Notes: a model not told the origin generated them from the letters alone. Counted from the first letter of the stretch, positions 8,106-14,446 are shown. The stretch is DNA of 15,884 bases from Clostridiales bacterium UBA1777 (GCA_002315275.1 DCGN01000005.1:12565-28448), one strand, 5' to 3'. Program-made: numbers and translations.

Positions 8106-8152
8106 TTTTTCATTTTCCTCCTTGAAAAATTGAAATACTGTTTTATTTATTA

Positions 8153-8167
8153 AACGCGTCGCGCGTT
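8153..8167. other. Short GC-rich hairpin upstream of the binding-protein gene
   Basis: AACGCG and CGCGTT are separated by three bases. On the minus strand the stem is followed by TTAATAAATAAAAC, which is T-poor for a terminator. It lies in the 87-bp gap between the unknown membrane-protein gene and the binding-protein gene. It may be a partial terminator or a stabiliser of the mRNA 5' end. I see no convincing separate promoter in this gap. Confidence 0.4.
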
Positions 8168-8192
8168 AAACGCTCCGGCGAATAATAACCGT

Positions 8193-8726
8193 TCAATCCG
8201 TCTCCTCCGTTGAGAAGACCTTTCTTTTGCGGATCACGCACAGCCCCGCGAGAAGCTCTGCCGCGCATACGAACGCGAAGAACGCGTCCGCTCCGCAAAG
8301 CGCGCTTTTATTAATAAGAAGTGTCACCGCGAGGCCGACGAGCGGCACGCCCGAGAGTATCGCGAGCCACACAGCCGAGGCCGGCAGCTGCTTGGACACT
8401 CTGTCCGCCTCCGAGCGGATCAGAATTTCGTCCGCATCGCGGAGCGTGAGCACGGCCTGCGTCAGCTTGCCGAGCGCCACCGCGATAAACGCATACGGCA
8501 GCAGCACATACATCAGCCGCGCCGCGCCCGTCTTCGGCACGAGCGCCGATACGAATAATATCCACAGCGCCCCGAGCATCCGAAGCATCGGCCTTGCGGC
8601 CTTCTTTGCCGCCGCATCGCTCAAGCGGAAGTGTCTGCCGGTATACACGGCCTCTGTCTTTATCCTGCCCTTTTCCGTAACGCTCTCGGAAAACTTATAG
8701 TCGCTTACATACTTCTTTGTAACCAT
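8193..8726 (-). CDS. Four-helix membrane protein of unknown function, first gene of the transporter transcript
   Basis: A 177-residue protein that I do not recognise. After a polar N-terminus of about 45 residues (many Lys, Ser, Glu) there are hydrophobic segments near 46-63, 71-92, 115-137 and 145-165. A charged loop lies at 96-112 (RDADEILIRSEADRV) and the tail is basic then acidic (RKRKVFSTEETD). The charged loop between helix pairs resembles small two-times-two-helix membrane proteins with a cytosolic turn. It begins at ATG 8726, with only a weak ribosome site (ACAGG), and sits behind a consensus promoter and a structured leader. The binding-protein gene follows 87 bp downstream on the same strand, so the two may share a transcript. 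No function is assigned. Confidence 0.75.
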   Translation of the reverse strand: MVTKKYVSDYKFSESVTEKGRIKTEAVYTGRHFRLSDAAAKKAARPMLRMLGALWILFVSALVPKTGAARLMYVLLPYAFIAVALGKLTQAVLTLRDADEILIRSEADRVSKQLPASAVWLAILSGVPLVGLAVTLLINKSALCGADAFFAFVCAAELLAGLCVIRKRKVFSTEETD

Positions 8727-8742
8727 CAGGCCTGTACCGCTT

Positions 8743-8815
8743 AATAAAGCCTTATCATCTTTTCATTTATGAAAAGATGCAAATACCCGGGTATTTGCCG
8801 CGTACCGACTTTATT
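8743..8815 (-). promoter_or_regulatory. Structured 5' leader: possible three-way junction or paired operators
   Basis: In the leader of the 8726 gene, AATAAAG (8743-8749) can pair with CTTTATT (8809-8815). The pair encloses two adjacent hairpins. One is 11 bp, arms CATCTTTTCAT and ATGAAAAGATG (8756-8779). The other is a perfect 20-bp palindrome (8779-8798) centred on CCCGGG, with arms CAAATA and TATTTG. GTACCG also occurs on both sides of the pair. No known riboswitch class is recognised. Confidence 0.55.
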
Positions 8816-8822
8816 GATTTAA

Positions 8823-8834
8823 AATGATATCATT
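8823..8834. repeat. Perfect 12-bp palindrome just downstream of the promoter
   Basis: AATGATATCATT reads the same on both strands. It lies about 20 bases downstream of the -10 box at 8853-8858, near +12 to +23 of the minus-strand transcript. That is a fitting place for a repressor operator, but there is only this one copy in view. Confidence 0.4.
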
Positions 8835-8852
8835 GCGAAACTATTCTGTTTA

Positions 8853-8881
8853 ATTATAAGTTATCTATCATTTTTTGTCAA
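8853..8881 (-). promoter_or_regulatory. Consensus sigma-A promoter for the membrane-protein and transporter genes
   Basis: On the minus strand: TTGACA (8881-8876), exactly 17 bases, then TATAAT (8858-8853). Both boxes match the consensus completely. The start of transcription is expected near 8846, giving a leader of about 120 bases before the ATG at 8726. Confidence 0.9.
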
Positions 8882-8957
8882 CCATTGTTAATAATAAAGT
8901 TTTATTGGGTTTATTCTGAAAAAGTGTTAACAATGACTAAAATCTCCAAACAACCGC

Positions 8958-8985
8958 TTGACCATTTCCGTCCTTCGGGTATAAT
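8958..8985 (+). promoter_or_regulatory. Sigma-A promoter of the glycosyltransferase gene
   Basis: TTGACC (8958-8963), 16 bases, TATAAT (8980-8985). Transcription should begin near 8992, about 30 bases before the ATG at 9023. This rules out longer reading-frame starts upstream, since they would lie within the promoter. Confidence 0.85.
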
Positions 8986-9022
8986 AAGAAGCAGAAACCG
9001 ACACCATCGGAGGACTGTGAAC

Positions 9023-9958
9023 ATGGCACCTGTACTATATATTGTAGTTCCCTGCTATAACGAAGAGGCTGTACTACCAATTACGGCCCCTATGTTCCTG
9101 AAAAAGCTGGAATTTCTCATTTCTTCGGAAAAAATCAGCGGCAAAAGCCGTGTATTGTTCGTGAATGACGGCAGCCGCGACAGGACGTGGGAGATCATTT
9201 CCTCTCTCGCCGCGGCGGATGAGCATTACCTCGGCATCAGCCAGTCGCGCAACCGCGGCCATCAGAACGCCGTGCTCGCGGGGCTCATGGAGGCGCGGCC
9301 TCTCTGCGATATCACCGTCTCTGTCGACTGTGACGGGCAGGATGATATTAATGCAATCGACGCTATGATAAATGAATATTTATGCGGTTGTGACGTTGTA
9401 TACGGTGTCCGCGAGGACAGACGCACGGACAGCTTCTTTAAGCGCTTTACCGCTCAGTTCTTCTATAGATTTCTCTCGCTGATGGGCGCAGAGGTCGTGT
9501 ATAATCACGCGGATTACCGCCTCATCAGCTCCCGCGCGCTCGATGCTCTGGCCGAGTTCAGGGAGGTCAATCTGTTCCTGCGCGGCATGGTGCCTCTCGT
9601 CGGGTTCAAAACGGGCTGCGTGAAATATTCGAGAGCGGAGCGCCTTGCCGGTAAGACCCACTACCCGCTCGGAAAAATGCTTGCTCTCGCGATTGACGGG
9701 ATAACGAGCCTGTCCGTGAGGCCGCTGCGGCTCATCGCGGTGCTCGGCGGAGTTGTCTCGCTCGCAGCGCTCATCGCGTTCATCGCCGTTCTTTGTGTTC
9801 ACGCGCAGGGCTGGGCCGTCGGCACGGCGATAATATGCTTCGTGCTCGGCCTGCAGCTCATCGCCCTCGGCGGCGTCGGCGAATATATCGGCAAGATCTA
9901 TCTCGAAGCCAAGCACCGCCCGCGCTACATCATCAGCGCGCGCACTTGGGAAAAATAA
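9023..9958 (+). CDS. GtrB/DPM-type family 2 glycosyltransferase with two C-terminal membrane helices
   Basis: A 311-residue enzyme expected to move a sugar from a nucleotide donor to polyprenyl phosphate at the inner membrane face. The GT-A domain starts at once with VPCYNEE (9-15). It has NDGSRDRTW (48-56), the metal-binding DCDGQD at 102-107 (the family usually has DADLQD), and the acceptor-side region KTHYPLGKML (211-220). Helices lie near 236-258 and 267-286, followed by GGVGEYIGKIYLEAKHRPRYII, the hallmark ending of GtrB/ArnC-like enzymes. GGAGG lies nine bases before the ATG at 9023; the open frame extends 46 codons upstream but covers the promoter. It stands alone between its own promoter and terminator, with no flippase or second transferase nearby, so sugar and final acceptor are unknown. 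Confidence 0.92.
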   Translation: MAPVLYIVVPCYNEEAVLPITAPMFLKKLEFLISSEKISGKSRVLFVNDGSRDRTWEIISSLAAADEHYLGISQSRNRGHQNAVLAGLMEARPLCDITVSVDCDGQDDINAIDAMINEYLCGCDVVYGVREDRRTDSFFKRFTAQFFYRFLSLMGAEVVYNHADYRLISSRALDALAEFREVNLFLRGMVPLVGFKTGCVKYSRAERLAGKTHYPLGKMLALAIDGITSLSVRPLRLIAVLGGVVSLAALIAFIAVLCVHAQGWAVGTAIICFVLGLQLIALGGVGEYIGKIYLEAKHRPRYIISARTWEK

Positions 9959-9965
9959 CACCTCG

Positions 9966-10002
9966 GGGAGCTCCGGTCTCGGCATCGAAGCTCCCTATTT
10001 TT
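9966..10002 (+). terminator. Intrinsic terminator after the glycosyltransferase gene
   Basis: GGGAGCT (9966-9972) pairs with AGCTCCC (9989-9995). A smaller CCG/CGG stem sits in the loop, and TATTTTTATT follows. The stop codon is eight bases upstream. This isolates the glycosyltransferase from the two-component genes. Confidence 0.75.
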
Positions 10003-10024
10003 ATTCCATAATAATATTAATTTC

Positions 10025-10058
10025 TTAACACCGTTTTAACGGAAAGGCATGGTATAAT
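10025..10058 (+). promoter_or_regulatory. Two-component operon promoter with paired TTAAC boxes in place of -35
   Basis: TTAACA (10025-10030), five bases, TTAACG (10036-10041): two direct repeats with an 11-bp period. A perfect -10, TATAAT, follows at 10053-10058. No normal -35 is present at the 17-bp position. PhoB/OmpR-family regulators bind such tandem half-sites, so autoregulation by the product of the gene at 11142 is inferred. Transcription should start at about 10065, at the ATG itself. Confidence 0.7.
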
Positions 10059-10065
10059 CCGAAGT

Positions 10066-11145
10066 ATGAAAAACTTATTTAAAAAAATCAATATAAAGGG
10101 CAGGATCAGGCTCTATACTAAGGGCTGGCTCATGTGGTTTCTCGGCATCGGCATCACGTCGGCCATCTGCCAGCTCATGCGCGGCTGGACAACGTCGGAC
10201 GTGCACGTGCCGATGATATTCGTTCTCGCGGTGCTCATTATCTCTCTGAGCACGGACGGTTATTTTTACGGTATCCTCGCGGCCGTCTTCAGCGTGTTCG
10301 CCGTCAACTATGCGTTCACCGCGCCGTACTTCAAGCTGGACTTCTCGCCCTACGGCTACCCGCTCACGTTTATAACGATGCTCGCCGTCGGCCTTGCGTC
10401 GTCGACGCTGGCCTCAGCCGTAAAATATCAGGAGAAGCTCCGCATTGAAGCGGAAAAGGAAAAGGTCCGCTCGAATCTGCTGCGCGCCATCTCTCACGAT
10501 CTGCGCACCCCGCTCACCTCGATAAGCGGCTCCATCGGTGCCGTTCTCGACGAGGAGGACATTATGGACAGCGCCCAGCGCGATGAGCTGCTTCTCGGCG
10601 CGAAGCAGGATGCCGAATGGCTCTGCCGCATGGTCGAAAATCTTCTGTCGATCACGCGCATCAGCGGCGATGAGCTGCAGGCTATAAGGAAGCAGGACGA
10701 GGCCATCGAGGAGGTGCTCGGCGCTGCCGCCGCGAAGTTCCGCCAGAAGCACCCCGAGGTCACGGCATCCGTCAGGGTTCCGGATGAGCCCCTCTTCGTC
10801 CCGATGGACGCGATGCTCATCGAGCAGGTGCTGACTAATCTTATGGACAACGCCGTAGCCCACGGTGAGACGACGACGCGCATCTCCGTCTCCGCCGATA
10901 CGGACGGGGCCTTTGCCCGCATCACCGTCGAGGATAACGGTGTCGGCATCGCGCCCGATATCATGAAGGATCTTTTCAACCTCCCCGCTAAGTCGGGCGA
11001 ACGCGAGGACAAATCCCGCGGTATGGGCATCGGCCTGCTCGTATGCAGAACGATCGTCGAGGCGCACGGCGGCAGAATATATGCAGAAAACAGCGGCAGC
11101 GGCGCGAGATTCGTGTTCCTGCTGCAGATGGGAGATTCTAAATGA
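10066..11145 (+). CDS. Short KdpD-like sensor histidine kinase
   Basis: A 359-residue membrane sensor kinase. A basic N-terminus precedes four closely packed hydrophobic segments (about 22-40, 48-62, 66-85, 98-118), matching the DUF4118 transmembrane module of KdpD. Then comes a linker helix, the dimerisation domain with H-box SHDLRTPL (phospho-acceptor His144), N-box LMDNAVAH (259-266), DNGVGI (290-295) and GMGIGL (319-324). Full KdpD has about 900 residues; this one lacks the KdpD, Usp and GAF parts. The -10 box ends seven bases before the ATG at 10066 and no ribosome site exists, so the mRNA is probably leaderless. A later start at Met23 would cut into the first helix. The stop overlaps the regulator's start (ATGA). 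No kdpFABC is present, so the K+ link is not established here. Confidence 0.9.
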   Translation: MKNLFKKINIKGRIRLYTKGWLMWFLGIGITSAICQLMRGWTTSDVHVPMIFVLAVLIISLSTDGYFYGILAAVFSVFAVNYAFTAPYFKLDFSPYGYPLTFITMLAVGLASSTLASAVKYQEKLRIEAEKEKVRSNLLRAISHDLRTPLTSISGSIGAVLDEEDIMDSAQRDELLLGAKQDAEWLCRMVENLLSITRISGDELQAIRKQDEAIEEVLGAAAAKFRQKHPEVTASVRVPDEPLFVPMDAMLIEQVLTNLMDNAVAHGETTTRISVSADTDGAFARITVEDNGVGIAPDIMKDLFNLPAKSGEREDKSRGMGIGLLVCRTIVEAHGGRIYAENSGSGARFVFLLQMGDSK

Positions 11146-11843
11146 ACGTAAAAGACAAGATACTAATAGTTGAAGACGAAAAGAGCATCTCGGGCTTTAT
11201 CCGCGCCATTTTGTCCTCGAACGCCTTTGATGTCATTGTCGCTCACACGGGAGCCGAGGCTTTTTCTATGATCAGCTCGCATTGTCCCGATCTGATGGTG
11301 CTCGATCTCGGCCTGCCCGATATTGACGGCTTAAGCATCATTCGCGAGGTCAGGCAGTGGACGCAGATGCCGATAGTTGTCGTCTCGGCGCGCAGCTATG
11401 AGCGTGACAAGGTCGAGGCGCTCGAAATGGGCGCGGATGACTATATCACAAAGCCCTTCGGCGCGGCGGAGCTTCTGGCTCGTATCCGCGTGGCTCTGCG
11501 CCATACCCGCTCGGGCAGTGCCGCCATGGCCGGCACGGGCAAGTTCACCGCGGGAGAGTTCTGCATCGACTATGACAAGCATCAGGTCTTCGTCGCGAAC
11601 GAGAACGTCCACCTCACGCAGAACGAGTTCCGCATCGTGTCCCTTCTGAGCCGCTGCTCCGGCAAGGTGCTGACATATGATTATATAATGAAGGAGCTGT
11701 GGGGGCCGCAGAGCAAGGGCAGCAACCAGATCCTGCGCGTCAACATGGCGAACATCCGCCGCAAAATAGAGAAAAACCCCGCCGAGCCGAAGTACATCTT
11801 CACCGAGGTCGGCGTGGGCTACCGCATGATAGAGGGCGACTGA
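11142..11843 (+). CDS. OmpR/KdpE-family response regulator
   Basis: A 233-residue DNA-binding regulator, partner of the kinase whose stop it overlaps by four bases. The receiver domain (about 5-120) has acidic residues Glu11 and Asp12, phospho-acceptor Asp55 in VLDLGLPDIDG, Ser82 in VVSARS and Lys104 in TKPF. A Gly/Ala/Ser linker (124-133) leads to the winged-helix domain (about 134-228), with LTQNEFRIVSLL, the recognition region ILRVNMANIRRKI and the wing TEVGVGYRM. GGGAG lies seven bases before the ATG, inside the kinase gene. It resembles KdpE most closely. The TTAAC direct repeats at 10025-10041 and 11852-11921 are the obvious candidate binding sites. No terminator follows, so some transcripts may run into the next gene. 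Confidence 0.93.
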   Translation: MNVKDKILIVEDEKSISGFIRAILSSNAFDVIVAHTGAEAFSMISSHCPDLMVLDLGLPDIDGLSIIREVRQWTQMPIVVVSARSYERDKVEALEMGADDYITKPFGAAELLARIRVALRHTRSGSAAMAGTGKFTAGEFCIDYDKHQVFVANENVHLTQNEFRIVSLLSRCSGKVLTYDYIMKELWGPQSKGSNQILRVNMANIRRKIEKNPAEPKYIFTEVGVGYRMIEGD

Positions 11844-11851
11844 TCTGTCGG

Positions 11852-11937
11852 TTAACGGCATATTAACGCGAAATTAATCCGCCTTAACGTTCGCTCCGCC
11901 GTTCTTTGCCCCCATTTAACACGTTCTCCTATATAAT
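11852..11937 (+). promoter_or_regulatory. Array of TTAAC boxes and promoter of the PH-like membrane-protein gene
   Basis: TTAACG at 11852, TTAACG at 11863, TTAATC at 11874, TTAACG at 11884 and TTAACA at 11916. Steps are 11, 11, 10 and 32 bp, all close to whole helical turns. The -10 box TATAAT is at 11932-11937, 16 bases after the start of the last box, the same layout as at 10036/10053. The weak box TTTGCC at 11905 could fill one of the missing turns. No good -35 exists, suggesting activation by the adjacent regulator. Confidence 0.7.
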
Positions 11938-11984
11938 GATGATACAGTATCCGTCAGGAAATTATTATCAGGGAGGATGTTTTT

Positions 11985-12545
11985 ATGGAAGAAACATTGG
12001 AAAAAGAATTAAACAAAGGTGAAAAGCTGCTTTGGAAGTCTCCCACAGAGTCCTTTGAGCCCCTTGACGCGACCTATAAGAAGCACATCATCAAGAAGAT
12101 AGTGACGACCGCGGGCATCGTGCTTGCGATACTCATCGCATATCTTATCTACGCCATCACGGGCGGCAACGGCGTAAAGATCGTCATCGTTGCGATCCTT
12201 CTGCTCGTAGCGGTCTGCGCATCGCTCAACAACCTTACCGATGCCTCCACCCTTAAGAAGGCGCTCTACGCCGCGACGGATAAGCGCCTCATCATCGTCA
12301 CCGACAGCGTCAAATCCGTTGATTACAGCGCCATCGGCAAGGCAGCCTTCAAAAAGGATGCTGACGGCCACTTCACCCTCCTCTGCGGAGGCTCCGTCGA
12401 TTCCAAGCCCACCGAGTGGCGCTCGCAGACAGTCGCCGGCCCGAAGATCGACGACGATTCAAAGCTTTGCACCCGCTTCGCGATGTACGCCGTCCCCGAT
12501 CACGAAAAGGTGCAGAAGCTCCTCTCCGATTACATCAACTTCTGA
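11985..12545 (+). CDS. Two-helix membrane protein with a PH-like C-terminal domain
   Basis: A 186-residue protein. The N-terminus (NKGEKLLWKSP, 10-20) and the later YAATDKRLIIVTDSVKSVDY (95-114) are in the style of bacterial PH (bPH) membrane proteins. Two helices at about 38-57 and 64-83 lie between them. The C-terminal part (about 94-186) is polar and should be cytosolic. bPH proteins are membrane-associated and often envelope-stress related, but no reaction is known; I assign the family only loosely. GGGAGGATG precedes the ATG with GGAGG eight bases away. The gene lies 141 bp after the response regulator, has its own TTAAC-box promoter and is probably a target of that two-component system. 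It ends before the terminator at 12651. Confidence 0.78.
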   Translation: MEETLEKELNKGEKLLWKSPTESFEPLDATYKKHIIKKIVTTAGIVLAILIAYLIYAITGGNGVKIVIVAILLLVAVCASLNNLTDASTLKKALYAATDKRLIIVTDSVKSVDYSAIGKAAFKKDADGHFTLLCGGSVDSKPTEWRSQTVAGPKIDDDSKLCTRFAMYAVPDHEKVQKLLSDYINF

Positions 12546-12564
12546 CCCGGCCACCCCCGTCCCC

Positions 12565-12588
12565 GTAGGGATGAGCGCAGCGAGTCCG
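12565..12588 (+). repeat. 24-base intergenic repeat, copy 1
   Basis: The unit runs GTAGGGATGAGC then GCAGCGAGTCCG. It is identical to 15815-15838, three kilobases away. Both copies lie in non-coding DNA. The core GAGCGCAGCGAG contains short self-complementary parts. It is likely a dispersed intergenic repeat of the genome. Confidence 0.8.
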
Positions 12589-12650
12589 CTTTATAATAAC
12601 GCAAGTGCGAGATTCTCCTTTATATACTTCCTTCTCTTTTTTTGCACAAA

Positions 12651-12690
12651 CCGCCGCAGGGTTTTGGGTTTCCCTGCGGCGGCGCGTTTT
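12651..12690. terminator. Bidirectional terminator between convergent genes
   Basis: CCGCCGCAGGG (12651-12661) and CCCTGCGGCGG (12672-12682) form a perfect 11-bp stem with a 10-base loop. On + the stem is followed by CGCGTTTTATATA. On minus, TTTGTGC and a run of A follow, so it is better for the + strand gene ending at 12545. It also lies downstream of psuG, which stops at 12735. Confidence 0.8.
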
Positions 12691-12734
12691 ATATATCGGC
12701 TTGTATCGCGAACCTATGTCCGCATCACGGCTTC

Positions 12735-13649
12735 TCACTTCCCGCTCAGCGCGACAGCCGTCTTAGCGGCGAGCTCCGCGTTGTTCAGCACGAGCCTGAT
12801 GTTGCTCTCGAGGCTCATGCCGCCCGTCAGCTCAACGACCTTCGCGAGCAGGAACGGCGTTGTCTCCTTGCCGTGGATGCCGTTGACCCTGCACTGTCTG
12901 AGCGCCTCGTCGATAGCGGCGTCGATAGCCTTCTTGTTCATCGAGTACTGCACGGGAATAGGATTCGTAACGAGCATGCCGGCCTTCAGCTCAAGCTCGC
13001 GCTGAGCTCTGAACATTGCGGCAAGCTCCTCGGGGGAGTCGACTCTGTAGTCTACGCGAAGCCCGCTCTCTCGCGTGTAGAACGCGGGCAGCTCGTTCGT
13101 GCCGTAGCCTATAACGGGCACGCCCTTCGTTTCGAGGTACTCGAGCGTCAGCCCGAGGTCAAGTATGCTCTTCGCGCCCGCGCAGACGACCATCACGGGG
13201 GTCTGCGCCAGCTCCTCGAGGTCGGCGGATATGTCCATCGTAGTCTCCGCGCCTCTGTGCACTCCTCCTACGCCGCCGGTGGCGAATATACTTATGCCCG
13301 CCATGTGGGCGATTATCATCGTCGTCGTAACGGTTGTTGCGCCGTCGGCTCCGAAGGCAGCGAGCGCGGGCAGATCGCGGCGGCTCGCCTTCGTTACGCT
13401 CTTTCCCGCCTTGCCGAGATGTTCTATCTCCTCATGAGAAAGCCCCGCCTTGAGCCTGCCGCCGATTATCGCGATTGTCGCGGGAACTGCGCCGTTTTTT
13501 CTGACGGTCTCTTCGACAAGGAGCGCCGTCTCCACGTTCTTGGGGTACGGCATACCGTGGGAGATTATCGTGCTCTCGAGCGCTACAACGGGCTTTCCCG
13601 CCTCAAGCGCTGCCTTTACCTCGGGCGATATATCAAGATGTTTATTCAT
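12735..13649 (-). CDS. psuG: Pseudouridine-5'-phosphate glycosidase
   Basis: A 304-residue cytosolic enzyme that splits pseudouridine 5'-phosphate into uracil and ribose 5-phosphate (reversible, Mn-dependent). The sequence follows E. coli PsuG closely from end to end: VVALESTIISHGMP (21-34, catalytic-site Glu25), GAVPATIAIIGG (53-64), FATGGVGGVHRGAE (122-135), metal-site Asp143 in DISADLEEL, VCAGAKSILD with the Schiff-base lysine at 160, TNPIP (228-232), and GKETTPFLLAKVVELTGG (260-277) with SNI near 282-284. Length is normal. ATG 13649 is preferred over an in-frame ATG two codons earlier, because GGAGG is eight bases before the former and only two before the latter. It has its own promoter. 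The usual partner, pseudouridine kinase psuK, is not adjacent. Confidence 0.96.
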   Translation of the reverse strand: MNKHLDISPEVKAALEAGKPVVALESTIISHGMPYPKNVETALLVEETVRKNGAVPATIAIIGGRLKAGLSHEEIEHLGKAGKSVTKASRRDLPALAAFGADGATTVTTTMIIAHMAGISIFATGGVGGVHRGAETTMDISADLEELAQTPVMVVCAGAKSILDLGLTLEYLETKGVPVIGYGTNELPAFYTRESGLRVDYRVDSPEELAAMFRAQRELELKAGMLVTNPIPVQYSMNKKAIDAAIDEALRQCRVNGIHGKETTPFLLAKVVELTGGMSLESNIRLVLNNAELAAKTAVALSGK

Positions 13650-13683
13650 TTTCATTACCTCCGCTGTGTCTTGCTTTGCTGCT

Positions 13684-13712
13684 ATTCTACCTCAAATTTG
13701 CGAAAACTTCAA
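13684..13712 (-). promoter_or_regulatory. psuG promoter
   Basis: On the minus strand: TTGAAG (13712-13707), 17 bases, TAGAAT (13689-13684). Start is expected near 13677, giving a leader of about 28 bases. The -35 box overlaps the last codons of the upstream yitT-like gene, so psuG need not depend on read-through. Confidence 0.65.
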
Positions 13713-14302
13713 TCTTTTTTCCCTATGCGCCGGATAATGCCTATTATCTGCCCCGACAGGATCACCGTGAACAGCGAGTACGCTATGCGCCTGAGCGGGA
13801 TGTAGCACAGCGACATCGCCAGCACCGCGACGTCCGACAGCATGTATACATACTCTATCTTAATGCCCGTCACGTGAGAGAGCGTCATCGCGAGCGCATC
13901 GTCCCCCGCTATCGCCGCGTTCTCGCGCACGCACATCCCCGTGCCCACGCCGACGAAGACAGCGCCGAGCACGGCGGCAAGCAGCGGCGTGTCATACAGT
14001 CCCGGCCATAGCGGCTCGAACTGCTCAAACAAGGCGTACGACAGCGAAAATGATGCCACCGCGACGGCAGAGCGCGCGATAAAGCTCTTTCCGAGCACGC
14101 GGCAGCCTATTGCGAAGCATACCGCACTCACGGCGAAGAACGATATGGCGGGCGAGATGCCGAACCAATAGTCAAAAAGCAGCACAAGGCCGAGTATGCC
14201 GCCCTCCGTCACGCCAGAGAGCGAGTGCACGTTGTACAGCCCGAATGCGAGAAACGCGCTGCTCGCGATTATGATGATATACGATTTCGGCTTTATATCC
14301 AC
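13709..14302 (-). CDS. YitT-family membrane protein (lacking a C-terminal DUF2179 domain)
   Basis: A 197-residue integral membrane protein of the YitT/DUF161 family. The first helix (about 8-23) leads into GLYNVHSLSGVTEGGILGLVLLFDYWFGIS (21-50), the typical opening. Further helices lie near 51-69, 76-95, 106-124 and 151-169, with a conserved-type loop VGVGTGMCVRENAAIAGDDALA (117-138). Many YitT proteins carry a cytosolic DUF2179 domain; here the protein ends in a basic tail, RRIGKKD. Its transport or signalling role is not known. I place the start at GTG 14302, which has GGAGGGG eight bases upstream. An ATG nine codons earlier (14329) has no ribosome site and would lie only about 11 bases from the predicted transcription start. 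psuG follows 59 bp downstream. Confidence 0.87.
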   Translation of the reverse strand: MDIKPKSYIIIIASSAFLAFGLYNVHSLSGVTEGGILGLVLLFDYWFGISPAISFFAVSAVCFAIGCRVLGKSFIARSAVAVASFSLSYALFEQFEPLWPGLYDTPLLAAVLGAVFVGVGTGMCVRENAAIAGDDALAMTLSHVTGIKIEYVYMLSDVAVLAMSLCYIPLRRIAYSLFTVILSGQIIGIIRRIGKKD

Positions 14303-14346
14303 GAACGCATCCCCTCCGTTCTTCCGCATCGCCGTAATTGCAGCCT

Positions 14347-14375
14347 ATTTTATTCCTTTTTGCACGCGCTGTCAA
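14347..14375 (-). promoter_or_regulatory. Promoter of the YitT-family gene
   Basis: On the minus strand: TTGACA (14375-14370), 17 bases, TAAAAT (14352-14347). Expected start is near 14340, about 38 bases before the GTG start. This supports the shorter reading frame. Confidence 0.8.
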
Positions 14376-14382
14376 ACGGCGC

Positions 14383-14411
14383 TGTTTTTTTGCGCGGAAA
14401 TGTGGTATTAT
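14383..14411 (+). promoter_or_regulatory. Probable extended -10 promoter of the YwaF-family gene
   Basis: TGTTTT (14383-14388), 17 bases, TATTAT (14406-14411), preceded by TGG to give an extended -10. Start is expected near 14418, about 29 bases before ATG 14447. It is back to back with the yitT promoter. Confidence 0.5.
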
Positions 14412-14446
14412 CGGGGCATAATAGTTCTATGCTATTCGGAGCTTAT

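Noticed and set aside
6963..8153. 396-codon Val/Gly/Cys-rich open frame on + opposite the binding-protein gene
   Set aside because: It is a mirror of the strongly biased codon use of the real gene and matches no protein type.
8743..8815. Known riboswitch (for example c-di-AMP, T-box, SAM)
   Set aside because: No conserved core of a class I know is visible; it is kept as an unassigned structured leader.
8884..8934. ATTGTTAA and TTAACAAT inverted repeat between the divergent promoters
   Set aside because: The arms are only eight bases, AT-rich and 35 bases apart, and do not share the spacing of the TTAAC boxes near the two-component genes.
8885..9022. 46-codon N-terminal extension of the glycosyltransferase
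   Set aside because: It contains the TTGACC/TATAAT promoter and lacks homology; the family begins at the ATG at 9023.
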